Assembly (NCBI RefSeq): GCF_030582395.1
Contig: NZ_CP104381.1
Location: 1,984,001 to 2,048,000, forward strand
Length of the DNA: 64,000 bases
Reading direction: 5' to 3'
DNA from: Ralstonia pickettii
Lineage (GTDB): Bacteria > Pseudomonadota > Gammaproteobacteria > Burkholderiales > Burkholderiaceae
Shown here: piece after piece, positions 37,026 to 48,808 of the stretch
How the letters are laid out: each line of letters begins with the position of its first letter
Position numbering within the stretch: the first letter of the stretch is position 1
The notes under the pieces: generated by a model
The model's database searches: none
What the model was told of the DNA's origin: nothing
What the model saw: only the letters and a program-made list of their open reading frames with translations
Position numbers and translations under genes: made by a program

Positions 37026-39086
37026 TTATTTGCCTGCCAGGAACACGAAATACGTCAGCAGCCCAACCGTGCCGATGATCATCGCGAACGCATAGTCATA
37101 GATGAAGCCGGACTGGAGCAGGCGCACGACCGTCGCGAACCAGCCCACCAGACGCGCGCTGCCGTTGACGACAACACCGTCGATCACACCTTGATCGCCG
37201 CCCTTCCACAAGCCACGGCCAAACTTGACCGCACCATTGGCAAAGACGATCTCGTTGATCTTGTCCATGTAGTACTTGTTATCCAGCAGCTTGTAGACGC
37301 CGAAGAAACGCTTGGCGATCGCCGCCGGAATATCCGGGCGTTTCAGATAGAAGAACCACGAGAGCACGACACCCGACACCAGCAGGATGAACGGTGCAGA
37401 CGTAAAGCCATGCAGCGCCATCTCGACCCAACCGTGGAAGTCTTCGGCCAGCACCTTCATCGCTTCATGGTTCTCGCTGTTGAAGATGACTTCCGAGAAC
37501 ACCACACCGTGCTTGAAGAACTCGCCGAACAGCATCGGCTGAATCGCCCAGGCACCGATGATGACCGACGGAATTGCCAGCAAAACCAGCGGTACCGTCA
37601 CCACCCACGGCGACTCGTGCGGCTTTTGGCCCGGAGCCAGCCCGTGATGGTGATCGTGATCGCCCTCTTCCTCTTCATGGTGATCGTCGTGGTGGGCGTG
37701 AGCCTTGCCAAAACGTTCTTCACCGTGAAACACCAGGAAATACATGCGGAACGAGTAGAACGCGGTCACGAACACACCAGCCAGCACAGCCCAGTAGGCA
37801 AAGCCGGCGCCCGGCAGGTGCGATTCGCGCACCGCTTCGATGATCGAGTCCTTCGAATAGAAGCCCGAGAAGAACGGCGTACCGATCAGCGCCAGCGACC
37901 CTATCAGCGAAGTGAGCCACGTAATCGGCATGTACTTGCGCAGGCCGCCCATGTTCCGCATGTCCTGATCGTGATGCATGCCGATGATGACCGAGCCTGC
38001 ACCCAAGAACAGCAGTGCCTTGAAGAACGCATGCGTCATCAGGTGGAACACGGCCACTTGGTACGCCGATGCGCCGAGCGCGACGGTCATGTAGCCGAGC
38101 TGAGACAGCGTGGAATACGCGACCACACGCTTGATGTCGGTCTGGATGATGCCCAGGAAGCCCATGAACAGCGCCGTGATGGCGCCGATAATCAGCACGA
38201 ACGACAGCGCGGTATCCGACAGCTCGAACAGCGGCGACATGCGCGCGACCATGAAGATACCGGCGGTCACCATGGTGGCCGCGTGAATCAGTGCAGAAAT
38301 CGGGGTCGGGCCTTCCATCGAGTCCGGCAGCCACACGTGCAGGGGGAACTGGGCCGATTTACCCATCGCACCGATAAACAGGCAGATACAGGCGACCGTC
38401 AGCATGTGCCAATCGGAACCCGGGAAGCCGATCGTGGCCAGGTTGTCGCGGGCGGCGAACACGTCGGCATAGCTGAGGCTGCCGCTGTAGGCGAGCAACA
38501 GGCCGATGCCGAGAACGAAACCAAAGTCACCCACGCGGTTGACCAGGAACGCCTTCATGTTGGCGTAGATGGCCGTCGGGCGCTTGAACCAGAAACCGAT
38601 CAGCAGGTACGACACCAGGCCCACGGCTTCCCAGCCGAAGAACAGTTGCAGGAAGTTGTTGCTCATCACGAGCATCAACATCGAGAACGTAAACAGCGAG
38701 ATGTATGCGAAGAAACGGTTGTAGCCGTCGTCTTCCGCCATGTAGCCGATGGTGTAGATGTGCACCATGAGCGAGACGAAAGTCACCACGCACATCATCA
38801 TCGCCGTCAGCGAATCGATGAGGAAACCGACTTCCATCTTGAGCGTGCCAACGGTCATCCATTCATAAACGGTGCCGTTGTAGCCGGCGCCATTGATGAC
38901 GTCAGACAGCGTCAGCGCAGACAGAATGAAGGCGATCGCAACACCGAGGATGGTGACGCTGTGGGATGCCGTGCGGCCGATCTTCTCACCAAAGAACTTG
39001 GTGCCGAACAGCCCGGCGATCGCCGCGCCGGCCAGCGGCGCGAGCGGGATCGCCAGCAGCAGGTTGGGATTGAGCGTGGTAGCCAT
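37026..39086 (-). CDS. nuoL: NADH-quinone oxidoreductase subunit L
   Basis: 686 residues, about 16 helices with the long lateral amphipathic C-terminal helix. Antiporter-like core: GWEAVGLVSYLLIGFW near 150 and SAQFPLHVWLPDSMEGPTPISALIHAATMVTAG near 243-275. A His/Glu/Asp-rich loop (HAHHDDHHEEEEGDHDHHHG) near 463-482 is an unusual cytoplasm- or periplasm-facing insert that could bind metal. 30 bp after nuoK. Confidence 0.97.
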   Translation of the reverse strand: MATTLNPNLLLAIPLAPLAGAAIAGLFGTKFFGEKIGRTASHSVTILGVAIAFILSALTLSDVINGAGYNGTVYEWMTVGTLKMEVGFLIDSLTAMMMCVVTFVSLMVHIYTIGYMAEDDGYNRFFAYISLFTFSMLMLVMSNNFLQLFFGWEAVGLVSYLLIGFWFKRPTAIYANMKAFLVNRVGDFGFVLGIGLLLAYSGSLSYADVFAARDNLATIGFPGSDWHMLTVACICLFIGAMGKSAQFPLHVWLPDSMEGPTPISALIHAATMVTAGIFMVARMSPLFELSDTALSFVLIIGAITALFMGFLGIIQTDIKRVVAYSTLSQLGYMTVALGASAYQVAVFHLMTHAFFKALLFLGAGSVIIGMHHDQDMRNMGGLRKYMPITWLTSLIGSLALIGTPFFSGFYSKDSIIEAVRESHLPGAGFAYWAVLAGVFVTAFYSFRMYFLVFHGEERFGKAHAHHDDHHEEEEGDHDHHHGLAPGQKPHESPWVVTVPLVLLAIPSVIIGAWAIQPMLFGEFFKHGVVFSEVIFNSENHEAMKVLAEDFHGWVEMALHGFTSAPFILLVSGVVLSWFFYLKRPDIPAAIAKRFFGVYKLLDNKYYMDKINEIVFANGAVKFGRGLWKGGDQGVIDGVVVNGSARLVGWFATVVRLLQSGFIYDYAFAMIIGTVGLLTYFVFLAGK

Positions 39087-39116
39087 GGAACGCTTCTTAT
39101 AGGTGGGATGCGGAGG

Positions 39117-39428
39117 TCAGCCCTTCAGGCTGTCCAGATCGTCGACGTTGATGGTGTCCAGATTACGGAACAGCACCACCAGGATGGCGAGACCGATCGC
39201 GGATTCCGCCGCAGCCACCGTCAGGATGAAAAACACGAACACCTGCCCCGCCAGATCGCCCAGGTAGTGGGAGAACGCGACGAAGTTCAGGTTGACCGCC
39301 AGCAGCATCAATTCGATCGCCATCAGCAGCACGATGACGTTCTTGCGGTTCAGGAAAATGCCGACAATGCTGATGGCAAACAGCACCGCGCCGAGCACGA
39401 GGTAATGGGCAAGGGATAATGAAGACAT
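39117..39428 (-). CDS. nuoK: NADH-quinone oxidoreductase subunit K
   Basis: 103 residues with three membrane helices. [23 protein letters not shown] near 29-51 holds the conserved membrane Glu, and [22 protein letters not shown] near 64 holds the second. Complex I membrane arm. Starts 17 bp after nuoJ. Confidence 0.96.
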   Translation of the reverse strand: MSSLSLAHYLVLGAVLFAISIVGIFLNRKNVIVLLMAIELMLLAVNLNFVAFSHYLGDLAGQVFVFFILTVAAAESAIGLAILVVLFRNLDTINVDDLDSLKG

Positions 39429-39445
39429 ATGGGTTCTCCCGGGGC

Positions 39446-40078
39446 TCAGCTCTTGGATTCAGCCGAAGCTGCGCCGGCGGACTTTTCCGCCGGCATCGAG
39501 ACCAGGCGCACGCGGTCCTTGCGCTTCACGCGGATCTGATCGGACACGTTCTGTGCCTTGGTGTCCTTGCGGCGGCGTGCGGTCAAGGCGACGGCGGCCA
39601 CAATCGCCAGCAGCAACACCGCGCCAGCCACTTCAAAGGCATAGATGTAATCGGTATAGATCAGCTTCCCGAGCGCCTGTGTGTTCGGCCCATTAAAGCC
39701 CTTCGGCAGTTCCTGCACCGGCTGCACGCGGCCCATGAAGGTCTTGGTCAGCACGACGGCCATTTCCAAGATGATGACCACGCCCACGAAGGCCGCCATC
39801 GGTACGTAGGTCCAGAAATCGCGTCGCAGGTGTTCGATGTCGATATCGATCATCATCACCACGAACAGGAACAGCACCATCACTGCCCCAACGTAGACCA
39901 GCACCAGCGTGATGGCGAGGAATTCCGCCTTGAGCAGCATCCAGATCGCCGCCGCAGTGAAAAACGAGAGCACGAGGAACAGCGCCGCGTGCACCGGGTT
40001 CTTCGCGGTGATGACCTTCAGCGCTGCGAGCACCAGCACGAGCGCGAAACAGTAGAAGATGATCGTCGTGATTTCCAT
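39446..40078 (-). CDS. nuoJ: NADH-quinone oxidoreductase subunit J
   Basis: 210 residues, five membrane helices, start [44 protein letters not shown] near 60 is the family core. The C-terminal tail from about residue 168 is charged and Ala/Ser-rich. The open frame extends upstream to 40132 but family homology begins at 40078. Preceded by a 146-bp gap after nuoI, the second-longest gap in the operon. Confidence 0.95.
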   Translation of the reverse strand: MEITTIIFYCFALVLVLAALKVITAKNPVHAALFLVLSFFTAAAIWMLLKAEFLAITLVLVYVGAVMVLFLFVVMMIDIDIEHLRRDFWTYVPMAAFVGVVIILEMAVVLTKTFMGRVQPVQELPKGFNGPNTQALGKLIYTDYIYAFEVAGAVLLLAIVAAVALTARRRKDTKAQNVSDQIRVKRKDRVRLVSMPAEKSAGAASAESKS

Positions 40079-40224
40079 GATCCTGGCACGGGCCGTTTTG
40101 CGGCACGCGCTTGTCCAAAGCTGCGATGGCATGACGCCACCGCAACTGGTTGGCTCTGCAAGAGCCGTTGTCCAACCGGGATGTCAACTGCACCGCCCGC
40201 CTACTGCACGGCGGACGTCTTGAA
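40079..40224. other. Intergenic nuoI-nuoJ with small hairpin
   Basis: 146 bp with no gene. Bases 40148-40177 can fold: GGCTC/GAGCC (40152-40156 with 40162-40166) inside GGTTGG/CCAACC (40148-40153 with 40172-40177); the two stems overlap slightly and compete. Possible mRNA-processing site; nothing else recognised. Confidence 0.35.
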
Positions 40225-40716
40225 TCAGCGGTACTTTGCGTCGGCCGCTTTGTTGGCCGCGATTTCCGGCTCGAAGCGATCCCCCACGGCCAGCAGCATG
40301 TCTTTGGTGAAATACAGGTCGCCGCGCTTTTCACCGTGGTATTCGAGGATGTGCGTCTCGACGATGGCGTCCACCGGACAAGCCTCTTCGCAGAAGCCGC
40401 AGAAAATACACTTCGTCAGGTCGATGTCGTAGCGCGTGGTGCGGCGGGTGCCGTCGTCACGCTGATCCGACTCGATCGTGATGGCCAGAGCCGGGCAAAC
40501 GGCTTCGCACAGCTTGCACGCAATGCAGCGCTCTTCGCCGTTCGGATAGCGACGCAGTGCATGTAGACCGCGAAAGCGCGGCGACAGCGGCGTCTTCTCT
40601 TCCGGAAAGAGAACGGTGATCTTGCGCGCAAACAGGTAGCGCCCGGTCAGCGCCAGCCCCTTGAAGAGTTCCTTCAGGAGCAGGCTGTTAAAGAATTCCT
40701 TGATGGCAAGCAACAT
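40225..40716 (-). CDS. nuoI: NADH-quinone oxidoreductase subunit I (two 4Fe-4S)
   Basis: 163 residues. Two ferredoxin-type clusters: [16 protein letters not shown] near 68-83 and [16 protein letters not shown] near 107-122. Carries N6a/N6b, passing electrons to NuoB. The N-terminal membrane-associated helix [21 protein letters not shown] is present. 20 bp after nuoH. Confidence 0.97.
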   Translation of the reverse strand: MLLAIKEFFNSLLLKELFKGLALTGRYLFARKITVLFPEEKTPLSPRFRGLHALRRYPNGEERCIACKLCEAVCPALAITIESDQRDDGTRRTTRYDIDLTKCIFCGFCEEACPVDAIVETHILEYHGEKRGDLYFTKDMLLAVGDRFEPEIAANKAADAKYR

Positions 40717-40736
40717 GGTGCCTTCCTATTGTCCCG

Positions 40737-41801
40737 TTACTTCCAGATGTTCCACGGCGACACCAACCAGATGGCGACGACGACAAGCCAGCCCACAGTG
40801 AGCGGAATGAAGATCTTCCAGCCCAGACGCATGATCTGGTCGTAGCGATAACGCGGGAACGATGCGCGCAGCCAGATGAAGACCGACAGCAGCAGGAAAA
40901 CCTTGATCAGCAGCCAGAAGAAGCCCGGAATCCAGTTGAAGACCGGTGCATCGATCGGCGAAGCCCAGCCGCCCAGGAACAGCGTTGCGGTCAGCGCGGA
41001 GATCACGATCATGTTGATGTACTCGGCCAGGAAGAACAGCGCGAACGCCATGCCCGAGTATTCGATCATGTGACCGGCCACGATTTCGGATTCGCCTTCC
41101 ACCACATCGAATGGGTGGCGGTTCGTTTCAGCCACACCCGAGATGAAGTAGACGCCAAACATCGGCAGCAGCGGCAGCCAGTTCCACGAGAGGATGTTGA
41201 TGCCGTGACCCGCAAAAAAACCGCGATTCTGCGAATTAACGATGTCCGACAGGTTCAGGCTGCCTGTCACCATCAGCACCGTCACGAGCGCGAAGCCCAT
41301 CGCAATTTCGTACGAAATCATCTGTGCCGAAGCGCGCATCGCACCCAGGAACGCGTACTTCGAGTTCGACGCCCAGCCCGCCAGGATCACGCCGTATACG
41401 CCCACCGAGCTGATCGCCATCACGTACAACAGGCCGGCGTTGATGTTCGACACCATGGCTTCCGCTTGGAACGGGATCACGGCCCAGATCGCCACCGCCG
41501 GCATCAGCACCATCAGCGGCGCAATGATGTACATGCCACGGCTGACCGCGCTAGGCACCATGACTTCCTTGAGCAGCAGCTTGAGCACGTCGGCAATCGG
41601 CTGCAGCAGGCCCATCGGGCCAACGCGGTTCGGGCCCAGACGCACGTGCATCCAGCCGATGAGCTTGCGCTCCCACAGAATCAGGTAAGCCACGCACAGC
41701 AGCAGCGGCAGAATGATGCAGACCGCGCGAACCAGCGTCCAGATCAGCGGCCACCACCCACCGAAGGTAGCGGTACCGAAAGAAGTAATCGACTCGATCA
41801 T
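40737..41801 (-). CDS. nuoH: NADH-quinone oxidoreductase subunit H
   Basis: 354 residues, eight to nine helices. [37 protein letters not shown] near 44-80 is the quinone-chamber signature, and [28 protein letters not shown] near 222-250 the E-loop. Couples quinone reduction to proton pumping. 8 bp after nuoG. Confidence 0.97.
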   Translation of the reverse strand: MIESITSFGTATFGGWWPLIWTLVRAVCIILPLLLCVAYLILWERKLIGWMHVRLGPNRVGPMGLLQPIADVLKLLLKEVMVPSAVSRGMYIIAPLMVLMPAVAIWAVIPFQAEAMVSNINAGLLYVMAISSVGVYGVILAGWASNSKYAFLGAMRASAQMISYEIAMGFALVTVLMVTGSLNLSDIVNSQNRGFFAGHGINILSWNWLPLLPMFGVYFISGVAETNRHPFDVVEGESEIVAGHMIEYSGMAFALFFLAEYINMIVISALTATLFLGGWASPIDAPVFNWIPGFFWLLIKVFLLLSVFIWLRASFPRYRYDQIMRLGWKIFIPLTVGWLVVVAIWLVSPWNIWK

Positions 41802-41809
41802 GTTGACCC

Positions 41810-44161
41810 TTACACCGTAGCCGCCAGCGCGGACGATTCAACCTTCTCAACGCTTACCGCACCGAACATGGCACCCAGTTGCGCCGACGCTTCGGTAGCG
41901 GCCGGCACGCGGATCACGCCAGAAGCCAGCGACTTGTCCAGCACGGCCGGCAGCACCACGCTGCGCTGCCCTTGCGTCACGCGCACGGCGTCACCATTGG
42001 CCAGGCCCAGTTGTGCGTAGAGATCAGCCGGCAAGCCAGCACGCACGGCAGCACGTGCTGCAGCCGTCAGTTGCAGCGAACCGGCGCGGCGCACGATCGG
42101 ATCGGCGTGGTAAATCGGCACATCGGCCAGACGCTCGATGCCTGCCGTAGTAGCAACTGGGGCGGCGGTCTGCGCAATCGTCGCGTTCGACAAACGCTCG
42201 GTGACCGGCTTGGCCAGCACTTCGTCGCGCACCACTTCCGAGCTGTCGTACTCAAAGCCAGACACGTTCAGCAGGTTGCCCAGTACCCGCAGGACCTTCC
42301 AGGCGGGTCGCGAGTCACCCAGGCTGCGCACAACGCCATTGAAGCTTTGCGGCAATCCCTCGCAGTTGATGAACGTGCCCGAGGTTTCGGTGAAGGGAGC
42401 CGTCGGCAGCAGCACGTCCGCGTATTCAAGTGCGGCGCGAGAGGCAAACGGCGCTAGCACGATCACGGTGTCGGCTTGGTCCAGTGCTGCACGCGTTTGC
42501 GTGGGGTTGGCGGTATCGAATTCCGGCTCGGCGCCCAACAGCACGTAAGCGCGGCGCGGTTGCGCCAGCATGGCGGCGGCATCCAAGCCATTGCCTTGGG
42601 GGAGCGCCCCGGCGATGTAACCACCAACCGTGTTGGCTGCTTCCGTCAGGAAGCCAAGCGTCGCGCCGGTCTGCTGCGCGACCCACTGGGCCAACGCATG
42701 CAGTTGCGAAAACTGCGGGTGCGCCACGGCGGCGTTGCCGAGGAACACAGCCTTGCGCTCGCCCGAAGCGAGGCTTGCGGCGATGCGCCGGGCAATGTCA
42801 CCGGCTTCGATTCCATCGGTGCCGCCTGGACGGGCAACATTATTGGCAGCAGCCACGGCCACCGCCACTTGCGACAGCAGCGACAGCCATTGCGACGGTG
42901 CGCCCAACAGTTGGGTGGCAGGCATCAGCAGATCTTCGCCACCTGCGCCGATCATGCTCAGTTGTGCACCCTTCTTGCCTGCCTGACGCAGACGCGCGGC
43001 CAGCAGTGGGTGATCCTTGCGCAGGAAAGAGCCTACGACCAGCGTACGCTGCAGCAGCGACACGTCGGCGATCGGCATGCCAAGCCACGGAGCGCCCGTT
43101 GGCTTGACCGAGAAATCGGACTGACGCAAACGGAAGTCGACGTTGTCGCTGCCAATGCCGCGCACCAGCTTTTGCAGCAGGAACAGCTCTTCAAGCGTGC
43201 TGTGTGGGCTGGCCAATGCACCGATTTGCTCCGCACCGTGGTCACGCTTGATTTCGTTCAGGCCGTTGGCAACGTACTCCAGTGCGGTAGTCCAGTCGAC
43301 AGCCTTCCATTGACCACCTTGCTTGAGCATCGGTTGGGTCAGGCGGTCATCGCTGTTCACGCCCTCATAGGCAAAGCGATCCTTATCGGAAAGCCAGCAT
43401 TCGTTGATGGCTTCGTTGTCCAGCGGAAGAACGCGCATCACGCGCTGATTCTTCGTCTGGACGATCACGTTAGCGCCCAGGCCATCGTGCGGCGACACCG
43501 ACTTGCGGCGTGCCAGCTCCCACGTACGAGCGGAATAGCGGAACGGCTTGCTGGTCAGTGCGCCAACGGGGCACAGATCGATCATGTTGCCCGACAACTC
43601 GGAGTCAACGGTCTGCCCGACGAACGTTGTGATCTCGGAATGCTCGCCGCGGTTGAGCATGCCCAGTTCCATCACGCCCGCAATTTCCTGGCCGAAACGG
43701 ACACAGCGCGTGCAGTGAATGCAGCGCGTCATCTCTTCCATGGAGATCAACGGGCCCACGTTCTTGTGGAACACCACACGCTTCTCTTCCTGGTAGCGCG
43801 ATTCGGACTTGCCATAACCCACGGCCAAGTCCTGCAGTTGGCACTCGCCGCCCTGGTCACAGATCGGGCAATCCAACGGGTGGTTGATCAGCAGGAACTC
43901 CATCACGGACTTCTGCGCCTTCACTGCCTTCTCGGAGTTTGTGAAGACCTTCATGCCCGCGGTGACGGGCGTGGCGCAGGCCGGCAGCGCCTTGGGCGCC
44001 TTCTCGACCTCGACCAGGCACATCCGGCAGTTGGCCGCGACCGACAGTTTGCGGTGATAGCAGAAGTGAGGAATGTAGGTGCCCGTCTGGCGAGCAGCCT
44101 CCATCACCAGGCTGCCTTCGGCAACCTCGACCTTCTTGCCATCGATTTCGATTTCAACCAT
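41810..44161 (-). CDS. nuoG: NADH-quinone oxidoreductase subunit G
   Basis: 783 residues. N-terminal 2Fe-2S domain ([32 protein letters not shown] near 34-63, where the Cys ligands lie), His-ligated 4Fe-4[19 protein letters not shown] near 95-112, further 4Fe-4S cluster [14 protein letters not shown] near 147 and a molybdopterin-oxidoreductase-like C-terminal domain from about residue 220. The peripheral arm subunit of complex I. 12 bp after nuoF. Confidence 0.96.
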   Translation of the reverse strand: MVEIEIDGKKVEVAEGSLVMEAARQTGTYIPHFCYHRKLSVAANCRMCLVEVEKAPKALPACATPVTAGMKVFTNSEKAVKAQKSVMEFLLINHPLDCPICDQGGECQLQDLAVGYGKSESRYQEEKRVVFHKNVGPLISMEEMTRCIHCTRCVRFGQEIAGVMELGMLNRGEHSEITTFVGQTVDSELSGNMIDLCPVGALTSKPFRYSARTWELARRKSVSPHDGLGANVIVQTKNQRVMRVLPLDNEAINECWLSDKDRFAYEGVNSDDRLTQPMLKQGGQWKAVDWTTALEYVANGLNEIKRDHGAEQIGALASPHSTLEELFLLQKLVRGIGSDNVDFRLRQSDFSVKPTGAPWLGMPIADVSLLQRTLVVGSFLRKDHPLLAARLRQAGKKGAQLSMIGAGGEDLLMPATQLLGAPSQWLSLLSQVAVAVAAANNVARPGGTDGIEAGDIARRIAASLASGERKAVFLGNAAVAHPQFSQLHALAQWVAQQTGATLGFLTEAANTVGGYIAGALPQGNGLDAAAMLAQPRRAYVLLGAEPEFDTANPTQTRAALDQADTVIVLAPFASRAALEYADVLLPTAPFTETSGTFINCEGLPQSFNGVVRSLGDSRPAWKVLRVLGNLLNVSGFEYDSSEVVRDEVLAKPVTERLSNATIAQTAAPVATTAGIERLADVPIYHADPIVRRAGSLQLTAAARAAVRAGLPADLYAQLGLANGDAVRVTQGQRSVVLPAVLDKSLASGVIRVPAATEASAQLGAMFGAVSVEKVESSALAATV

Positions 44162-44173
44162 GTTCTGCCACGC

Positions 44174-45469
44174 TTAAATGTAGGTGGGCACCATGCACTG
44201 CTTGTGTTCGACGTGATACGCGAACTCATCCCAGTAGTGCTTGAGCATGCCGCGGACCGGCATCGCGGCGGCATCGCCGAGCGCGCAGATGGTCCGGCCC
44301 ATGATGTTTTCGGCCACGTTGTTCAGCAGGTCCAGGTCTTCCTGGCGGCCCTTGCCGTGCTCGATGCGATCGACGACGCGGTACAGCCACCCGGTGCCCT
44401 CACGGCACGGCGTGCACTGGCCGCACGACTCTTCGTAATAAAAATAAGACAGACGCAGCAGCGACTTCACCATGCAGCGCGTTTCGTCCATCACGATGAC
44501 GGCGCCCGAGCCCAGCATCGAACCCGCCTTGGCGATCGAGTCGTAGTCCATGTCGGAGGCCATCATCAGGTCAGCCGGCACCACCGGCGCCGACGATCCA
44601 CCCGGGATGACCGCCTTGAGCTTCTTGCCACCGCGCATACCGCCGGCCAACTCCAGCAGCTTAGAGAACGGCGTGCCGAGCGGAATCTCGTAGTTGCCCG
44701 GACGCTCCACATCGCCAGACACAGAGAAGATCTTGGAGCCGCCGTTGTTCGGCTTGCCCATCTTCAAGTAGTTGTCCGGACCGATGGCCAACAAGAACGG
44801 CACCGCGGCAAAGGTTTCGGTGTTGTTGATGGTGGTCGGCTTGCCGTACAAGCCGAAGCTCGCCGGGAACGGCGGCTTGAACCGCGGCTGGCCCTTCTTG
44901 CCTTCCAGCGATTCGAGCAGTGCGGTCTCTTCACCGCAGATGTACGCGCCATAACCATGGTGCGCATGCAGCTGGAAGTTGAAGCCGGAGCCCAGGATGT
45001 TGTCACCGAGGAAGCCCGCAGCGCGCGCCTCTTCCAGTGCCTGTTCAAAGATCTTGTATTCGTTCCAGATCTCGCCGTGGATGTAGTTGTAGCCCACGGT
45101 GATGCCCATCGCGTAGCCGCCAATGGCCATGCCTTCGATCAGCGCGTGCGGGTTGTAGCGAATGATGTCGCGATCCTTGAACGTACCCGGCTCACCTTCG
45201 TCCGTGTTGCAAACGAGATACTTCTGGCCCGGGAACTGGCGTGGCATGAAGCTCCACTTCAAGCCGGTCGGGAAACCCGCACCGCCACGGCCGCGCAGGC
45301 CCGACGCCTTCACGTCAGCGATGACCTGCTCGGGGGTGATCTTCTCGGTAAGGATGCGTTTGAGCTGTTGATAGCCGCCACGCTTGACGTAATCTTCAAG
45401 ATGCCAGTTGTCGCCGTTCAGACCGGCGAGAATCAACGGCTGGATATGTCGATCGTGCAGAGAGGTCAT
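44174..45469 (-). CDS. nuoF: NADH-quinone oxidoreductase subunit F (NADH/FMN-binding)
   Basis: 431 residues. Glycine-rich NADH/FMN loop [19 protein letters not shown] near 56-74, [15 protein letters not shown] near 85-99, [27 protein letters not shown] near 178-204, and the 4Fe-4S N3 ligands [10 protein letters not shown] near 352. Oxidises NADH. Abuts nuoE (stop and start one base apart). Confidence 0.98.
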   Translation of the reverse strand: MTSLHDRHIQPLILAGLNGDNWHLEDYVKRGGYQQLKRILTEKITPEQVIADVKASGLRGRGGAGFPTGLKWSFMPRQFPGQKYLVCNTDEGEPGTFKDRDIIRYNPHALIEGMAIGGYAMGITVGYNYIHGEIWNEYKIFEQALEEARAAGFLGDNILGSGFNFQLHAHHGYGAYICGEETALLESLEGKKGQPRFKPPFPASFGLYGKPTTINNTETFAAVPFLLAIGPDNYLKMGKPNNGGSKIFSVSGDVERPGNYEIPLGTPFSKLLELAGGMRGGKKLKAVIPGGSSAPVVPADLMMASDMDYDSIAKAGSMLGSGAVIVMDETRCMVKSLLRLSYFYYEESCGQCTPCREGTGWLYRVVDRIEHGKGRQEDLDLLNNVAENIMGRTICALGDAAAMPVRGMLKHYWDEFAYHVEHKQCMVPTYI

Positions 45470-45973
45470 TTACTTGCCTGCTCCGTTGGTCGGCGCCTTC
45501 GACTGGAGGTCGGCGATCAGCGCGTCGAGCTTCTCGTTGCTCATGAAGCTGCACATGTGGGTGTTGTTGACGATCATGACGGGTGCATCACCGCACGCGC
45601 CCATGCACTCGCCTTCCTTCAGCGTGAAGTTGCCGTCGGCGGTGGTCTCGTTGAAACCGATGCCCAGCTTCTTCTTCAGGTAGTCGGCAGCACGTTCGCC
45701 GCCCGACAGCGCGCACGGCAAGTTCGTGCACACCGACAGCTTGAAGCGGCCAACCGGCTTGGTGTCGTACATGTTATAGAACGTCGCCACTTCCTCGACC
45801 CACACCGGCGGCATTTCGAGGTATTCGGCCACGAACTGCATGACTTCGGGCGAGACCCAGCCTTTCTCGCTCTGCGCGACCGCCAGCGCCGCCATCACGG
45901 CGGACTGCTTCTGGTCGGCGGGATATTTCGCGACCGCCCGGTCGATTTCCTTGAGAGCTTCTGCTGATAGCAT
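45470..45973 (-). CDS. nuoE: NADH-quinone oxidoreductase subunit E (2Fe-2S)
   Basis: 167 residues. Thioredoxin-like 2Fe-2S domain with CTNLPCALSG near 87-96 and GECMGACGDAPVMIVN near 123-138 supplying the four Cys ligands of N1a. 115 bp lies between nuoD and nuoE, a gap with short direct repeats (TTAGGTAA, GTAAGGTA) but no obvious promoter. Confidence 0.96.
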   Translation of the reverse strand: MLSAEALKEIDRAVAKYPADQKQSAVMAALAVAQSEKGWVSPEVMQFVAEYLEMPPVWVEEVATFYNMYDTKPVGRFKLSVCTNLPCALSGGERAADYLKKKLGIGFNETTADGNFTLKEGECMGACGDAPVMIVNNTHMCSFMSNEKLDALIADLQSKAPTNGAGK

Positions 45974-46088
45974 GTTCGTTGCGATTGGTGCGGGACGCGG
46001 GGCGTATTACCTAAGTACCTTACCCCGGCGTGCGTCCTCGTTTCACAGCCGCGCTTGCCTGCGCGTCAAACCGTTGTTTCCTGCGGGC

Positions 46089-47342
46089 TCAGCGATCGAT
46101 CTCGCCAAACACGATGTCCTGCGTACCGATGATCGTCACCGCATCGGCAATCATGTGACCCTTCGCCATTTCGTCGAGCGCGGCCAGATGAACGAAGCCC
46201 GGGGCGCGAATCTTCAGACGGTACGGCTTGTTGGCGCCGTCGGAGATTGCATAAATGCCGAACTCGCCCTTCGGATGCTCAACGGCGGCATACGCCTCGC
46301 CTTCGGGCACGTGCATACCTTCGGTGAAGAGCTTGAAGTGGTGAATCAGCTCTTCCATGTTGGTCTTCATGTCCACGCGCGACGGAGGCGCCACCTTGTG
46401 GTTATCGGTGATCACCGGACCCGGGTTCTTGCGCAGCCACTCGATGCACTGACGAATGATGCGATTGCTCTGGCGCATTTCTTCGACGCGCACCAGATAA
46501 CGGTCGTAGCAATCACCGTTCACGCCGACCGGAATGTCGAAATCGATGCGGTCGTACACTTCGTACGGCTGCTTCTTGCGCACATCCCACTCGATACCCG
46601 AACCACGCAGCATCGCACCCGAGAAGCCTTTGTTGAGCGCGCGCTCCGGAGTCACCACCCCGATGCCAACGAGACGCTGCTTCCAAATCCGGTTGTCGGT
46701 CAGCAGGGTTTCGTATTCGTCAACGTACTTCGGGAAGCGGTTGGTGAAGTCTTCAATGAAGTCCAGCAGCGAACCCGAACGCGCTTCGTTCAGGGCAGCC
46801 AGGGCCTTCTCGTTGCGCACCTTGGATGCCTTGTATTGCGGCATCGTGTCAGGCAGGTCGCGATAGACACCGCCCGGGCGGTAGTAGGCTGCGTGCATGC
46901 GCGCACCCGAAACCGCCTCGTACATATCAAACAGGTCTTCGCGCTCACGGAAGGCGTACAGAAACACCGCCATGGCACCCACGTCCAGCGCGTGCGAACC
47001 AATCCACATCAGGTGGTTCATGATCCGCGTGATTTCGTCGAACATCACGCGGATGTACTGCGCACGCAGCGGCACTTCGAGACCCAGCAGGCGTTCGATT
47101 GCCATCACGTAGGCGTGCTCGTTGACCATCATCGACACATAGTCGAGTCGATCCATGTACGGCACGCTCTGAATCCAGGTCTTCTGTTCAGCGAGCTTTT
47201 CCGTCGCGCGATGCAGCAGACCGATGTGCGGGTCGGCGCGTTGAATGACTTCGCCGTCCAGTTCCAGCACGAGGCGCAGCACGCCGTGTGCGGCCGGGTG
47301 TTGCGGACCGAAGTTCAGGGTGTAGTTCTTGATATCTGCCAT
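46089..47342 (-). CDS. nuoD: NADH-quinone oxidoreductase subunit D
   Basis: 417 residues, homologous to hydrogenase large subunits without the Ni ligands. Starts [31 protein letters not shown]; quinone-site His in GPQHPAAHG near 12-20; [15 protein letters not shown] near 65; C-terminal DIVFGEIDR. 13 bp after nuoC. Confidence 0.98.
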   Translation of the reverse strand: MADIKNYTLNFGPQHPAAHGVLRLVLELDGEVIQRADPHIGLLHRATEKLAEQKTWIQSVPYMDRLDYVSMMVNEHAYVMAIERLLGLEVPLRAQYIRVMFDEITRIMNHLMWIGSHALDVGAMAVFLYAFREREDLFDMYEAVSGARMHAAYYRPGGVYRDLPDTMPQYKASKVRNEKALAALNEARSGSLLDFIEDFTNRFPKYVDEYETLLTDNRIWKQRLVGIGVVTPERALNKGFSGAMLRGSGIEWDVRKKQPYEVYDRIDFDIPVGVNGDCYDRYLVRVEEMRQSNRIIRQCIEWLRKNPGPVITDNHKVAPPSRVDMKTNMEELIHHFKLFTEGMHVPEGEAYAAVEHPKGEFGIYAISDGANKPYRLKIRAPGFVHLAALDEMAKGHMIADAVTIIGTQDIVFGEIDR

Positions 47343-47355
47343 GATCGGGCGCCCT

Positions 47356-47958
47356 TCAGTGCTTCAGACCACCGTATTGATCCTCGCGGATCACACGCGG
47401 CGTAATCTCGCGCGGCTCGATGGTCACCGGCTGATAGACCACGCGACGCTGCACCGGGTCGTAGCGCATTTCAACGTAACCCGACACGGGAAAATCCTTG
47501 CGGAACGGATGGCCGATGAAGCCGTAGTCGGTCAGGATGCGACGCAGGTCCGGGTGGCCTTCGAACACCAGGCCATAGAGGTCAAATGCCTCACGTTCGT
47601 ACCAGTCGGCGGAATTCCAGATCGTCGTCACGGACGCCACCACCGGCAGGTCATCGTCCGGCGCGAACACGCGAACGCGAACACGCCAGTTGTGCGTGAT
47701 CGACAGCAGGTGGGACACAGCAGCAAAACGCGGGCCGTTCCAGGCACCGTCACCGTAATCGGCATAATCGACGCCACACAGGTCGATCAGCTGCTCAAAT
47801 TTAAGCGAGGCTTCGTCGCGCAGCGTGCGCATGACGTCGTAGTAATCGGCAGCCTTCACTACGAGAGTGAGTTCACCAATCGACTCAGTCAGGCTTTGAA
47901 CGCGATCGCCCAGCGCCTTTTCCAGCGCGGCCTTCAGGGTGGCAAGCTTCTCGGTCAT
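47356..47958 (-). CDS. nuoC: NADH-quinone oxidoreductase subunit C
   Basis: 200 residues. Signature [37 protein letters not shown] near 122-158 (the 30-kDa subunit pattern), then [16 protein letters not shown]. Part of the peripheral arm. Starts one base after nuoB ends. Confidence 0.97.
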   Translation of the reverse strand: MTEKLATLKAALEKALGDRVQSLTESIGELTLVVKAADYYDVMRTLRDEASLKFEQLIDLCGVDYADYGDGAWNGPRFAAVSHLLSITHNWRVRVRVFAPDDDLPVVASVTTIWNSADWYEREAFDLYGLVFEGHPDLRRILTDYGFIGHPFRKDFPVSGYVEMRYDPVQRRVVYQPVTIEPREITPRVIREDQYGGLKH

Positions 47959-47959
47959 G

Positions 47960-48442
47960 TCAGGCCTTGCGCGCGATGGTGTTGGTGCGACGGATCTTGG
48001 CCTGCAGCTGGATGATGCCGTAGATCAGCGCTTCAGCCGTGGGCGGACAGCCCGGCACGTACACATCGACCGGCACGATGCGATCGCAGCCGCGCACGAC
48101 AGAATACGAGTAGTGGTAGTAACCGCCGCCATTCGCGCACGAGCCCATGGAGATGACCCAGCGAGGCTCGGCCATCTGGTCGTACACCTTGCGCAGTGCA
48201 GGCGCCATCTTGTTGCACAGTGTCCCGGCCACGATCATCACGTCAGACTGACGCGGCGACGGACGAAACACCACGCCAAAACGGTCCAGGTCATAACGCG
48301 ACGCGCCGGCATGCATCATTTCCACAGCACAGCACGCCAGACCGAACGTCATCGGCCACAGGGACCCGGTACGGGTCCAATTGATCAGCTTGTCAGCGGT
48401 TGTCGTGACAAAGCCTTCGTTGAGTACGCCTTCGATCGCCAT
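47960..48442 (-). CDS. nuoB: NADH-quinone oxidoreductase subunit B (N2 cluster)
   Basis: 160 residues. [15 protein letters not shown] near 32-46 with tandem Cys, [40 protein letters not shown] near 98-138 supply the four Cys ligands of N2, next to the quinone site. 6 bp after nuoA. Confidence 0.98.
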   Translation of the reverse strand: MAIEGVLNEGFVTTTADKLINWTRTGSLWPMTFGLACCAVEMMHAGASRYDLDRFGVVFRPSPRQSDVMIVAGTLCNKMAPALRKVYDQMAEPRWVISMGSCANGGGYYHYSYSVVRGCDRIVPVDVYVPGCPPTAEALIYGIIQLQAKIRRTNTIARKA

Positions 48443-48448
48443 TTCACA

Positions 48449-48808
48449 TCACTCCCAATCGAGCGCGCCTTTTTTCCAGATGTAGACGAAGCCCACGAGA
48501 AACTCGAGAAGAAACACGCCCATCGCGAAGAACCCCGGCCAGCCGATCTCACGCAGCGCCACGCCCCACGGGAAGAGGAACGCGGTCTCCAGATCGAACA
48601 GGATGAACAGGATGGCGATGAGGTAATAGCGCACGTCGAACTTCATGCGCGCGTCTTCGAATGCTTCGAAGCCGCACTCGTACGGCGAGAGCTTGTCAGG
48701 ATCGGGATTGTTCGGACCGAGGACTCGGCCGATGGTCATCAGCGCAAGGCCAAGGCCAACACCGACAACGATGAACAACAGTACGGGGAAATAGGCTTCG
48801 AGGTTCAA
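48449..48808 (-). CDS. nuoA: NADH-quinone oxidoreductase subunit A
   Basis: 119 residues, three membrane helices, start [24 protein letters not shown], then [41 protein letters not shown] near 43-83. The initiation codon is TTG (48806-48808); no in-frame ATG fits the family length. First nuo gene, 163 bp after tRNA-Leu on the same strand. Confidence 0.95.
   Translation of the reverse strand: MNLEAYFPVLLFIVVGVGLGLALMTIGRVLGPNNPDPDKLSPYECGFEAFEDARMKFDVRYYLIAILFILFDLETAFLFPWGVALREIGWPGFFAMGVFLLEFLVGFVYIWKKGALDWE

Noticed and set aside
37191..39419. 742-codon plus-strand frame opposite nuoL and nuoK
   Set aside because: Composition is that of an antisense reading of membrane proteins (Arg/His/Asp-rich), no domains.
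42476..45967. 1163-codon plus-strand frame opposite nuoG, nuoF and nuoE
   Set aside because: The minus strand encodes three canonical complex I subunits; long antisense frames are expected at this GC content.
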